A stretch of DNA of 64,000 bases from Paenibacillus polysaccharolyticus (GTDB taxonomy: Bacteria > Bacillota > Bacilli > Paenibacillales > Paenibacillaceae): positions 62,001 to 126,000 of the forward strand of contig NZ_FMVM01000008.1 in NCBI RefSeq assembly GCF_900102085.1, given 5' to 3'. The notes under the pieces were generated by a model. It did not search any database. It saw only the letters and a program-made list of their open reading frames with translations, and had not been told where the DNA came from. Shown in pieces: positions 37,053 to 45,381 of this stretch. The position numbers were made by a program, and so were the translations under genes. The stretch's first letter is position 1. Each line of letters starts with the position of its first letter.

Positions 37053-37062
37053 GTGCATTCAT

Positions 37063-37704
37063 ATGGCAAATTGGCTAGCAATAACTCATCAAAAAGGTCA
37101 ATATGTTTCTGCGCCTATACAGATTCCTATTGAATCAGGAGGCGTGTTAAGTCATGTACATTGGGTAAAGGAGGATGTCACGGCAAACTCCCAGATCGTC
37201 ATTCAGACCCGTTATTCGATGGATAAAATGGAATGGAGCAGTTGGGAAACATGCCATAATGATGGGCCTGTCCCTGGAATGAATGAAGATACGGCTGTAG
37301 ATCATCCTTATCTGATGTACCGTGTATTATTGACTGCTGCGGATTTGAACAAACCGCCCAAATTGCAAGAAATCACATTTACATTTGAGCCGGTTCTCAT
37401 TTTATACAATAAAGGTGACCAGATCTGTAAGCCGGAGATTTGGATTCACAAACAAGGAAATGGTGAAATCCGTATCATAAATCAGACACGACACGGTGAA
37501 GAGTTCCATTTCAAAAATCTGGTACATGATGAAGAAGTGTATGTGGATAACGATCGACAGCACATCGAGACATCACTTCCGGTCACATATAGATATAAGG
37601 ATTTTAACGATCAATTCCTCCAGTTGTCTGTGGGGAAAAATATTTTGCGTATTCGTGGAGATGCCGGAATTCAGTTCAGATACCAATTCAAGTTATTACA
37701 GTAG
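37063..37704 (+). CDS. Tail protein with Dit-type C-terminal domain
   Basis: In this 213-residue protein, residues 1-110 look like an all-beta binding domain (VIQTRYSMDKMEWSSWETC). Residues ~120-213 match the galectin-like C-terminal half of distal tail proteins (IWIHKQGNGEIRIINQT, EVYVDNDRQHIETSL, YRYKDFNDQFLQLSVGKN, then IQFRYQFKLL). It therefore complements the N-terminal-type Dit gene at 35779. It probably belongs to the baseplate hub. Confidence 0.68.
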   Translation: MANWLAITHQKGQYVSAPIQIPIESGGVLSHVHWVKEDVTANSQIVIQTRYSMDKMEWSSWETCHNDGPVPGMNEDTAVDHPYLMYRVLLTAADLNKPPKLQEITFTFEPVLILYNKGDQICKPEIWIHKQGNGEIRIINQTRHGEEFHFKNLVHDEEVYVDNDRQHIETSLPVTYRYKDFNDQFLQLSVGKNILRIRGDAGIQFRYQFKLLQ

Positions 37705-37713
37705 GTGTTAGAT

Positions 37714-38202
37714 ATGACAGGAGTAGCGTATAACGGTTCGAGTGTAAGCCAGACAACTAAGAGTGGTCATGTCACATATGACATTGAACGTTGGGTTGAA
37801 CGTTTTTGCAGTAACAGGGACGAAGAAACAGGCGCGTGCTTGAGCTGGGGCGGTGGAGTATGGGTATCAGCAGGCAGTGGGAGTACTAATGCCGTTGTAT
37901 CACCGTCAGGAGTGGTATCTGCTTCAAACGTTTATGTGAACGGGCGAGCGATTGCATGTCTAAATGACCTGGTTCCCGATACGTGGGAGGCTAACCCTGC
38001 TGTACCAACAAGCAATGGTTCCACTCGATATGTTAACATAAGTCCTTCAAGATCAGGCAGTGGACAGGGCAGAGTGACATCAGGCAGTTCAACCGTATTT
38101 GCGGGTGGTAGAGCTCTCGGAAGCATAAATTCAGCAGCTCTTTCATCTTTGGGAACATCGGCGAGAATTACAACTGGCAGCAGTAACGTATTTACCAACT
38201 GA
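37714..38202 (+). CDS. PAAR-like spike tip protein (probable)
   Basis: This 162-residue, Gly/Ser-rich, all-beta protein has two clear copies and a partial third of a PAAR-like unit: VVSASNVYVNGRAIACLND, GSSTVFAGGRALGS and GSSNVFTN. Four Cys/His-type residues are not conserved as a zinc site, so the match to classical PAAR proteins is distant. PAAR proteins sharpen the tip of contractile spikes, so finding one next to a Dit/Tal tip is unusual. The ATG at 37714 (ribosome site TAGGTG) is preferred to GTG 37705. Confidence 0.55.
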   Translation: MTGVAYNGSSVSQTTKSGHVTYDIERWVERFCSNRDEETGACLSWGGGVWVSAGSGSTNAVVSPSGVVSASNVYVNGRAIACLNDLVPDTWEANPAVPTSNGSTRYVNISPSRSGSGQGRVTSGSSTVFAGGRALGSINSAALSSLGTSARITTGSSNVFTN

Positions 38203-38226
38203 ATGTAATCGAAAGGAGGTGAGGTA

Positions 38227-39381
38227 TTGTCGAATCTGCATACATATATGCAATATCATGATCCGCTTACGATAATTGCTCGTAAAGGAAGCGTAGAAGA
38301 CCCGTTTGTGGATCGAACAGACTCGTTGCCTGTTATCAATGGTCTGATTACGTTACTTGAGATCCCTTCTTTAACGGATAAAGTGACGATTAGTAATTTA
38401 GTTGAAGTTGATCAACAAGTTTTTGAAAAGAAACAAAAGCTGAACGAGAATGAATTTCTGGTTCACTACGGAATGGGCACAATCCAGTTCCATGCTTCCC
38501 AGGAAGGAAGAGTCCACCTATGTCGTTATAAAGGCAGGGGACTCATCATGTACCCTGCTTCCCGAATCTATGCGATGATCAAGCGAAATCCGGATGTAGT
38601 CAAAACATTACAAGACTTCATAGAAGAGTCTCAGCGCAAGCTAGATGAGACACAGATTGCGATGGAACGATTAGAGGAAGTTGTGCGCCACTCTGTTCAA
38701 CAAACAGTCTTGGCCAAACGGGCTACAGACGAAGCTAATGAGGCCGCGGATCAGGCGCTGGAAGCAGCTGGCCGAGCTACGAATGCTTACCAAACAACAC
38801 GATTAGTTTATAAGAGCCCGGTGGCTGATTATCGCGAATTAAGAGATACGTATCCGTTCCCGGAAGTGGGGTGGACCGTTCAGACGTATAAGGATGGCAT
38901 GCGATACCGATATGATGGAAACAACTGGATTGAGATCGATGTGTTCGGCCAGAATTTGCAAGTTGTAAATCCATATCGAGATGGTTTGATGAGTGTAGCC
39001 GAACATCTGAAGTTAAATGAGATTCCATTGGAAGTCCAGGACCGCGTTGTGGTCTTTTGTAAGGAATCCTATGTCTTTCAGGAGATCATCGGTGTAGTGG
39101 CGCCTTTCCCATTCCAGGGTGAGATTCTGGATGTGAGGGCTTTTTGTGGTGTTTATGGAGAAACGGAGACGGAAATCGTCATAGAGAAATCCAGGGATCT
39201 GATTCACTGGGTGGATATTATGGACACGCCAATTCATTTTAATGCGTTATCGCACGCCGATGACAAAAAGGCTTCATTTACAACCAAACAGGTTGCAGCA
39301 GGAGATCTATTTAGAGTGCAGATTAATAAAGCCGGGCTTGGTTTGCAGCACCTTACAATTCAATTAACCATTAGAACATAA
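38227..39381 (+). CDS. Baseplate/fibre-stem protein
   Basis: This 384-residue protein begins with a TTG after AAAGGAGGTGAG. The N-terminal beta domain (residues 1-115, ending GLIMYPASRIYAMI) is followed by a long coiled coil (~120-190, LQDFIEESQRKLDETQIAME, VLAKRATDEANEAADQALEA). A YRELRDTYPFPEVGWTVQTYKDG module typical of siphophage baseplate upper proteins and a C-terminal beta domain complete it. It is likely a trimeric stem that carries the following adhesins. Confidence 0.65.
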   Translation: MSNLHTYMQYHDPLTIIARKGSVEDPFVDRTDSLPVINGLITLLEIPSLTDKVTISNLVEVDQQVFEKKQKLNENEFLVHYGMGTIQFHASQEGRVHLCRYKGRGLIMYPASRIYAMIKRNPDVVKTLQDFIEESQRKLDETQIAMERLEEVVRHSVQQTVLAKRATDEANEAADQALEAAGRATNAYQTTRLVYKSPVADYRELRDTYPFPEVGWTVQTYKDGMRYRYDGNNWIEIDVFGQNLQVVNPYRDGLMSVAEHLKLNEIPLEVQDRVVVFCKESYVFQEIIGVVAPFPFQGEILDVRAFCGVYGETETEIVIEKSRDLIHWVDIMDTPIHFNALSHADDKKASFTTKQVAAGDLFRVQINKAGLGLQHLTIQLTIRT

Positions 39382-39402
39382 CTTTAAAGGAGAATGATGA
39401 TT

Positions 39403-39945
39403 ATGACACAACCGATTGTTACTTGGATGGATGCAACACATAGCAATGAGATTATAGAACCGTTTGATTACGGAGTTATTGATGCCGATAGCAAAAGTGA
39501 AATTCGTATTTTTAATGTTTGGAACAATAAAGGTGGAGCCACAGATGTATCCAAAATGGAGGATTGCACATTTACCACACGAGACATGAAAGGAGGTAAC
39601 GGGAATACGGAAGAATTCGATATTGAAGCTGTAAAAAATAACTGGTTCCATGTGCAGGTGGACTCCCTTGGGGAAAATGATCTGGACGAAGAGAGCTCTC
39701 GCGTAGGTAAGGACTTTTCCAAACCGATTGGAACGACAGGGAAAACAACATTAGATCATTCGGGTACACCGTATGCCACGCCACTCGTACCGGGAGCGAA
39801 AGAGATTTTGGGTGTTAACAATAATGGTAAACCTCAAGATGCGGCAGGCAACTATGTGACGCTTTCCATTCAATGTGAGGTTCCATTAAATGCTCGTAGT
39901 GGTAGACAGGAATTCAAGAAACGTATTTCATATCGTTACGTGTAA
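39403..39945 (+). CDS. Phage structural protein, unknown
   Basis: This protein of about 180 residues is mainly beta and acidic (IEPFDYGVIDADSKSEIRIFNVWNNKGG and a C-terminal ending KRISYRYV). It resembles tail-decoration or adhesin-carrier proteins, but I recognise no family. Three ATGs lie near the start (39394, 39397, 39403). The last gives the most normal distance to AAAGGAG, but the choice is uncertain by up to 3 codons. A terminator-like hairpin follows. Confidence 0.6.
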   Translation: MTQPIVTWMDATHSNEIIEPFDYGVIDADSKSEIRIFNVWNNKGGATDVSKMEDCTFTTRDMKGGNGNTEEFDIEAVKNNWFHVQVDSLGENDLDEESSRVGKDFSKPIGTTGKTTLDHSGTPYATPLVPGAKEILGVNNNGKPQDAAGNYVTLSIQCEVPLNARSGRQEFKKRISYRYV

Positions 39946-39965
39946 GGTTAGGAGATTAGAAAAAT

Positions 39966-40004
39966 GAAAGGGACGGGCTATTCGGCCTGTCTCTTTCTGT
40001 TTTT
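39966..40004 (+). terminator. Terminator within the tail operon
   Basis: GAAAGGGACGGGC pairs with GCCTGTCTCTTTC (with G-U pairs) around TATTCG and is followed by TGTTTTT. The next gene starts 26 nt later with a strong ribosome site. Confidence 0.75.
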
Positions 40005-40029
40005 ATAACGTATTCAAGGAGGTAAATCT

Positions 40030-40650
40030 GTGATCTTAGGTCAGAAACAGTATGCTCGTTCCCCGGTGCCACAAGCTTACGTTTGGATTGCTGATTATTA
40101 CGATGGAACGTATTTAAGCGAATATGATTTCCAGACACAGCGCCCAGCGAACTTTTACGATATCCAAAAAGAGAAGCTGGTATATTTCGGCGTTATCGGT
40201 CAAGGCTCGCAGGCATATTACAACGTTGCCAATGGAGTTTTCCATATTAATATGGATCGTTATTCGATTGCTTATGAGTCGCACGGGCAAGAGTATCCCT
40301 TAACGGGAAGAACCTTTGTTTACAACGATATTATCCAATATAAAAATGGATCTTCTGAAGCAAGTATGAGAGGACTGGCAGGCGGGCAATCATCGGGAGC
40401 TTTCAGAAATGCGATTGAGTGTTTTAATTTTGGCTATAAAAAAACAATGGATCTGCACGATGCGAACATTAGCTTTCAATGTGTGTGCTCTTTACCCATA
40501 AATGAAGGTGCATTCTTTCAAATTAAAATCTCTTCGAATATGGACCTGCCAGGTCAGTTGGTGATTCGTAAAAATGGATTGATCATAGATCGAGTTGTTG
40601 CTCCGTTGAAAGCTAACCACGCAGGAATGATCAACTGGGATCTTCGCTAA
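40030..40650 (+). CDS. Phage tail protein, unknown
   Basis: This 206-residue protein starts at GTG after AAGGAGG. It is all-beta in character, with aromatic-rich segments (YVWIADYYDGTYLSEYDF, YYNVANGVFHINMDRYSIAY). No family is recognised. Its position at the head of the adhesin genes suggests an adaptor or adhesin. Confidence 0.55.
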   Translation: MILGQKQYARSPVPQAYVWIADYYDGTYLSEYDFQTQRPANFYDIQKEKLVYFGVIGQGSQAYYNVANGVFHINMDRYSIAYESHGQEYPLTGRTFVYNDIIQYKNGSSEASMRGLAGGQSSGAFRNAIECFNFGYKKTMDLHDANISFQCVCSLPINEGAFFQIKISSNMDLPGQLVIRKNGLIIDRVVAPLKANHAGMINWDLR

Positions 40651-40682
40651 CGTAATTTCGACAAGACAGGAGGTGTGTGGAG

Positions 40683-41255
40683 ATGGCTATTCAGGAGATT
40701 GGGTTGGACATCGATTTGTCTATGGGTACTTTTATCAATACGGTTTATCGGGATCAGAAGTTAAGACTCACGGAACAGGGACTCGATGTGGAAGGCAATG
40801 TGATTTATGCTTCCTCCGGTTCGTGGGAATCTAATCCTATTCTGATTCGGGATAAATTTGCTTCTTTTAAAGGCGTAGCTTCAAAGATGAACAGCTCGGC
40901 TGGTTCGGAATATCAAATCTACTGGAGTACTTCGGATGATGGATTTCAATGGACAGCATATGAGCAAGTGCAGGAACAACCTGCTGTCCCCAAAGCGCAG
41001 GCGAAATACGCCAAGGTGAAAATTGAGATTACTGCTGGGCAACAGGAATCCACCTTTTACATAGACAACTTTATGGAGAAGGGCAAGTATAGTAATCCTT
41101 ACATAGAGAGTGATTCTGGTGTGCTTAGTTTAAAGACCAAGTACTCATTAAAGATGGATCAGAAAGCGGTCACTTCAACAGGAATGGTCTTTGAGCAAAA
41201 GGTTGAGCGTGCAAAATTCAAAAAGATAGATCAGATCAGAGTAGAGAAGGGGTGA
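40683..41255 (+). CDS. Tail adhesin-type protein with shared C-terminal tag
   Basis: This protein of about 190 residues has a central all-beta domain (SGSWESNPILIRDKFASFKG, YQIYWSTSDDGFQWTAY) of discoidin/carbohydrate-binding flavour. It ends in STGMVFEQKVERAKFKKIDQ. That ending recurs, diverged, at the C-termini of the products of 41949, 44113 and 45382, which points to a common docking element. The ATG at 40683 lies 8 nt after AGGAGGT. Confidence 0.6.
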   Translation: MAIQEIGLDIDLSMGTFINTVYRDQKLRLTEQGLDVEGNVIYASSGSWESNPILIRDKFASFKGVASKMNSSAGSEYQIYWSTSDDGFQWTAYEQVQEQPAVPKAQAKYAKVKIEITAGQQESTFYIDNFMEKGKYSNPYIESDSGVLSLKTKYSLKMDQKAVTSTGMVFEQKVERAKFKKIDQIRVEKG

Positions 41256-41259
41256 TTCG

Positions 41260-41946
41260 ATGGCAGTTCCTGCAACGACCGGGCTATTGAGAGAACGGGT
41301 GGAGGATATGAAGATCGGTGATTATATTGTCTGGAAATACGATAGTACAGTCACTGGATATATTTTTGGAGGAAGTACAAGTGGTTATACCGAGATCGCC
41401 GTTACCGGACATCCGTTGGCTAGCATGCCATCCAAGTACTTTTGGTATGCGATCAAGGTAGATAAAGGACTATTGATAGCAGATCGAGTTGTAAGCCATA
41501 CGGTGACATGGGATTGGTTGAACTCCAGTAAATTTGTTGAAGGATCACCACGTACAATAAGTGGGATATCAGGTGTCATTCGATGTTTGAGTGGTGGAGT
41601 TGCATATGCAGATGTAAACGGAAATAAAATCTTGACTTCAACTAATACAGAATATGGGGCTTGGCCCCCGATTAACGAGTGGGATAAGTATGTGGTTAAT
41701 TTCCCAATAAATATAATTTTTACTGGTAAATCATTAAATGATGTTTGGAATTTAAGATGCATGACTTGGTGCAAAGAAACCACAATACCGCTATCAGGAA
41801 CTATCCCCGGAGGTTGGACCACGGGCGGTAGAACTGTTCGTTCTGAAAATACAACAAACAGCAAAGATAGGTTATGGAGCACAATTTCCAGTTACTCTAA
41901 TACGGCAGTAGGTTTTCGTCCAGTATTTGAATATAAAGAGGTGTAA
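41260..41946 (+). CDS. Tail adhesin-type protein, paralogous to part of the next gene
   Basis: This 228-residue protein has an N-terminal LLRERVEDMKIGDYIVWKYD followed by a domain with LIADRVVSHTVTWDWLNSS, EWDKYVVNFPI, SLNDVWNLR and a closing AVGFRPVFEYKEV. Residues ~430-620 of the next gene's product share the same order (LLVADRNIQNGVSWDTIN, EWDRYIVNSTL, GDNNVWNYNGG, ATGFRPVMEVVV). This is thus a single-domain relative. It lacks the shared C-terminal tag. Carbohydrate binding is inferred. Confidence 0.62.
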   Translation: MAVPATTGLLRERVEDMKIGDYIVWKYDSTVTGYIFGGSTSGYTEIAVTGHPLASMPSKYFWYAIKVDKGLLIADRVVSHTVTWDWLNSSKFVEGSPRTISGISGVIRCLSGGVAYADVNGNKILTSTNTEYGAWPPINEWDKYVVNFPINIIFTGKSLNDVWNLRCMTWCKETTIPLSGTIPGGWTTGGRTVRSENTTNSKDRLWSTISSYSNTAVGFRPVFEYKEV

Positions 41947-41948
41947 TG

Positions 41949-44087
41949 ATGGCGACAGTAGGAGATCAAATCAAAGAACCAGAAGCAGGATGGAGACGAT
42001 ATGATGACACACATCCTGGTTTAAAGTATACAGGGACTTGGACTACTCCATCTCCAACAAATGCAGGTTACTATGGTGGAAGTATAAGAGTAACCAGCCG
42101 AGCGGTTGATAACAACTATGTTACATTTTCTTTCTTGGGAACAAAACTTAGAATTATCTCTGACTTCTATTCAGATAGGCATTCTGATAACGCGATTACG
42201 ATAGATGGGGTAACAGAGACATATTCTGCCTTTCGTGCGGTAGGTACATCTAGTCTTCAGCAAGCTATAGTTTATGAGAAACTTGGACTGAATCTTGGCT
42301 TTCATACGGTATCTATTGCAACAGGACATAATCGTATTAATTTCACATTAGATGCAATTGATATCGACGAAACAGGATATTTATATGGATATACGTTAAC
42401 AGCGCCAGAAGCAGGATGGAAGAGAATCGATGATTCGAGTCCACAAGTAGCGGTAAGTGGAAATATAGCGCGGAATACTACGGATAGTAATTTTCATAAT
42501 ACATCTGCGATATTTATTCAAGATGCTACAGGACAGATTAATTTTAAGTTCTATGGAACTAAGTTTAGATTGATTGGAGCAAAAAATACAAATCGTTCAA
42601 CCAATATAGAAGTCTTTATTAATGATGTTAAAGGTACCTCTTTTTCTCAAAACGGAACTCTATTATATAAGTCGATGGACTATGAAAAGTCAGGACTCCC
42701 ATTGGGAACTTACACCGTCACCATTAAAGGTAATGGTGTTTATGGTCTAGATGCTATTGACATAGATGATTATGGGTATTTAGTAGCACAAATAGGGCAA
42801 CAGCTAGTTTCTCCAGAACCGGGATGGAGACGGTATGATGATAGCCATAGTGCTATTGTTTACATTGGAACAAACTGGATATTTCAGACTCAAACAGGGA
42901 CATCAACTCTATATAATTCAACTCATCACTATTCTGCTCAAGGAAAAGGCGACAATGAGGTTAGGTTTAAATTTTATGGAACCAAGTTTAGGCTTATATC
43001 AAGTACAGGGACTAATTTTGCAGATGACATGTCAGTGGAAATTGATGGTGTAACAGAAAAATTTAGTACCAAGATACCTTCTGCAACGGATCAAAGACAG
43101 CGGCTCACTTACGAAAGAAAAAATTTATCTTTAGGTGTACATGAGGTTAGGCTTGCCAGCGGAACTAATGGAGATTGGAGATTAGATGTGGATGCTGTAG
43201 ACATTGACTCAGATGGCCGCCTGTTTCATCCAGATGAAGTAAGCAATGTTGCAGATCTGGAAGTAGGAAAACGGATTAGATGTAATTATCAATCTTCCAC
43301 AGCAAATACAGTGGGTGTTTTTAGTGGATTAGGAGAGCAAACTTCAGATTTCATACCTGTTACAAGCTCTACAACACCGAATGGAGATTTCTATTTCATT
43401 ATGGTTGAGAATCGAAATGGTCGCAAATTACTGGTAGCAGATCGAAACATTCAAAATGGTGTTAGTTGGGATACTATTAATATAAGTGGTATGGTTAGTG
43501 GTGTGCTTGTCTCTTTAACGGAACTAAAAGAAATGTCTACTTCGATTCGCTTACTTACAGGTGGTATCAATGCTTCAGATAAAGATAATGAGTGGGATAG
43601 ATACATTGTGAACTCTACTCTAAATGGAAAAGTTACAGCTGGAGATAACAATGTGTGGAATTATAATGGTGGTGCTTCTTGGACTTCAACGACCAATGCC
43701 GCTGGATCAGCTAACAGAACTGGTAGGGGTGCTAATGGCAATGCAGGAGCAAGCGGATACAATCCATCAGCTTATATAGCGGCAGCAACTGCCACAGGAT
43801 TTAGACCAGTAATGGAAGTTGTAGTTCTTCCTATGTACAGATCGTTCATCAGTCATGATGGAAGTTATAAAAAATGGAATGCTGGATGGAGTGTAGTTTC
43901 ACCAACTTTACCATCAGAAAACACTTTTATTGGTGAAGGAATTAGTGATTTATCTGTTTTGGATAGAAAGTCAACAAATTTTAATCAAACAATGACGCTG
44001 AATGGAAATTTAGGATCAGGCGAAGTTTTTAAATCAACAGTTAATTTGAAGAAATATATAGAGATTACAAGTTTGTCTGTAAAATAA
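41949..44087 (+). CDS. Large multi-domain adhesin with three tandem repeats
   Basis: This protein of about 712 residues has three tandem ~140-residue beta domains, starting near residues 11, 153 and 289. Each opens with P-E-x-G-W-(R/K)-R-x-D-D and carries a (F/K)FxGTK(L/F)R(L/I)I core and a closing DAIDIDxxGYL. A domain shared with the preceding gene (~430-620) and a C-terminal tag (SGEVFKSTVNLKKYIEITSL) follow. The repeats have the look of carbohydrate-binding beta-sandwiches. ATG 41949 is better spaced from GAGGTG than ATG 41946, which overlaps the previous stop. Confidence 0.68.
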   Translation: MATVGDQIKEPEAGWRRYDDTHPGLKYTGTWTTPSPTNAGYYGGSIRVTSRAVDNNYVTFSFLGTKLRIISDFYSDRHSDNAITIDGVTETYSAFRAVGTSSLQQAIVYEKLGLNLGFHTVSIATGHNRINFTLDAIDIDETGYLYGYTLTAPEAGWKRIDDSSPQVAVSGNIARNTTDSNFHNTSAIFIQDATGQINFKFYGTKFRLIGAKNTNRSTNIEVFINDVKGTSFSQNGTLLYKSMDYEKSGLPLGTYTVTIKGNGVYGLDAIDIDDYGYLVAQIGQQLVSPEPGWRRYDDSHSAIVYIGTNWIFQTQTGTSTLYNSTHHYSAQGKGDNEVRFKFYGTKFRLISSTGTNFADDMSVEIDGVTEKFSTKIPSATDQRQRLTYERKNLSLGVHEVRLASGTNGDWRLDVDAVDIDSDGRLFHPDEVSNVADLEVGKRIRCNYQSSTANTVGVFSGLGEQTSDFIPVTSSTTPNGDFYFIMVENRNGRKLLVADRNIQNGVSWDTINISGMVSGVLVSLTELKEMSTSIRLLTGGINASDKDNEWDRYIVNSTLNGKVTAGDNNVWNYNGGASWTSTTNAAGSANRTGRGANGNAGASGYNPSAYIAAATATGFRPVMEVVVLPMYRSFISHDGSYKKWNAGWSVVSPTLPSENTFIGEGISDLSVLDRKSTNFNQTMTLNGNLGSGEVFKSTVNLKKYIEITSLSVK

Positions 44088-44112
44088 TTTCAAAAGAAAG
44101 GAGATGACTGTA

Positions 44113-45321
44113 TTGGCGATAAAAAGAATCAGATTCTTATTGCAAAAATCAACTCTTCAATATACAGCCTTGGGTGGAGTCAGGTTTTATAAGAGTGAAA
44201 CAGAAATGATAAATTCCGGAACTCAAATTACCGCGAGTGCAACTAGCGGTGAAACACAAAATTTTTTAGTCTCCTCTGATGCTGGATATTCTACAAGTAG
44301 TAATTATTATCTTCCATACCTTGTTGACAACAATAAAAAACAAACAGGGGTTTATACGGATCTTTGCTATTGGCTTACAGATAGTGCTAGCGCTACATAT
44401 ACAATAACTGTTGAGTTTAAAGTTCCGTTAGAGAATCTTTACAAGATGGAATTCGTACCTCGCCCTGATACTTCAACAATAGGCGCTAACAGAGGGGTGG
44501 ACAAGCCCTTTGATATTGAGTTGATAAATGAGAGTGGGAGTGTTTCATATAGGTACAACGTTAGTCCTATCACTCAATTAAATACTGTGCAAACATTTTT
44601 TATTCCGTATAAATCTAAAATGCTACTTTCATCTGGCGATAAATACTATTCAACGTTAAGCCTGCCTGTATTAGAAAATCCAATTATGACATCTAATAGT
44701 CTGCCTTATGGTGTTGCCAGCTCAAGTAGTGATTATGACAGTTCGACAACTGCATTCTCAGCCTTCAGGAGACTCCCTACTGGTGTAGGTTGGAGATCAA
44801 AGAATTTTAGATTTGGATGGTTGAAATATGATTTTGGTATAGGTCGAGAAATTGCGGTTAATAATTATGTGATTTCTCTAGCTTATGCAATTTCAATTCC
44901 CACTCTTAGCCCAAAAGATTGGACATTTGAAGGCAGTAATACTGGAATGTTTACTGGAGAACAAGTAATTTTAGATTCAAAGACAAATTTCTTATTTGAA
45001 AAAATCACCATGAATTTCACAATAAAGAATAGAGAAAAGTTTAGGTTCTATAGGATAAATATTACCGACAATAATACTGGTGCTTTCACTTATATTTCAG
45101 ATTTATTACTACAAGAGATACCAGCAAAAAAAATGGTTATAATAGACTCTTTGGAAGAGACTGCAATATCGTCCTATGGAGCCGATGCTATTGAAATTAA
45201 TTACAGGATCAATGAAATAGTAGATAAAAGAAGAGTATCCAATAGTCGAGATTCAGGTGAAACCTTTGAACACACAATTGATATGTCAAAGCGAAGAATA
45301 GATAAAATTACATTAAGTTAA
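44113..45321 (+). CDS. Discoidin-like tail adhesin
   Basis: This protein of about 402 residues starts at TTG nine nt after AAAGGAG; the ATG at 44104 abuts that site. It has a beta-domain at ~50-160 (YLVDNNKKQTGVYTDLCYWL) and an F5/8-type (discoidin-like) domain at ~195-340 (KDWTFEGSNTGMFTGEQVIL, FRFYRINITDNNTGAFTYIS). The C-terminal tag SGETFEHTIDMSKRRIDKIT is shared with neighbouring adhesins. It probably binds a surface sugar. The gene is clearly AT-rich. Confidence 0.63.
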   Translation: MAIKRIRFLLQKSTLQYTALGGVRFYKSETEMINSGTQITASATSGETQNFLVSSDAGYSTSSNYYLPYLVDNNKKQTGVYTDLCYWLTDSASATYTITVEFKVPLENLYKMEFVPRPDTSTIGANRGVDKPFDIELINESGSVSYRYNVSPITQLNTVQTFFIPYKSKMLLSSGDKYYSTLSLPVLENPIMTSNSLPYGVASSSSDYDSSTTAFSAFRRLPTGVGWRSKNFRFGWLKYDFGIGREIAVNNYVISLAYAISIPTLSPKDWTFEGSNTGMFTGEQVILDSKTNFLFEKITMNFTIKNREKFRFYRINITDNNTGAFTYISDLLLQEIPAKKMVIIDSLEETAISSYGADAIEINYRINEIVDKRRVSNSRDSGETFEHTIDMSKRRIDKITLS

Positions 45322-45323
45322 TG

Positions 45324-45359
45324 TAGAACACACCATATACGGTGTGTTCTATTTGTGTT
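45324..45359 (+). terminator. Hairpin with T-rich tail within the adhesin genes
   Basis: A perfect 11-bp stem TAGAACACACC-ATATAC-GGTGTGTTCTA is followed by TTTGTGTTTTG, directly after the stop codon. Confidence 0.75.
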
Positions 45360-45381
45360 TTGAAAGGAGATGTGAGTAAGA

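Noticed and set aside
36444..37062. Overlapping minus-strand frames of 204 and 96 codons
   Set aside because: They are antisense to a co-directional tail gene with good ribosome sites, and their content (His/Cys/Arg-rich) is typical of shadow frames.
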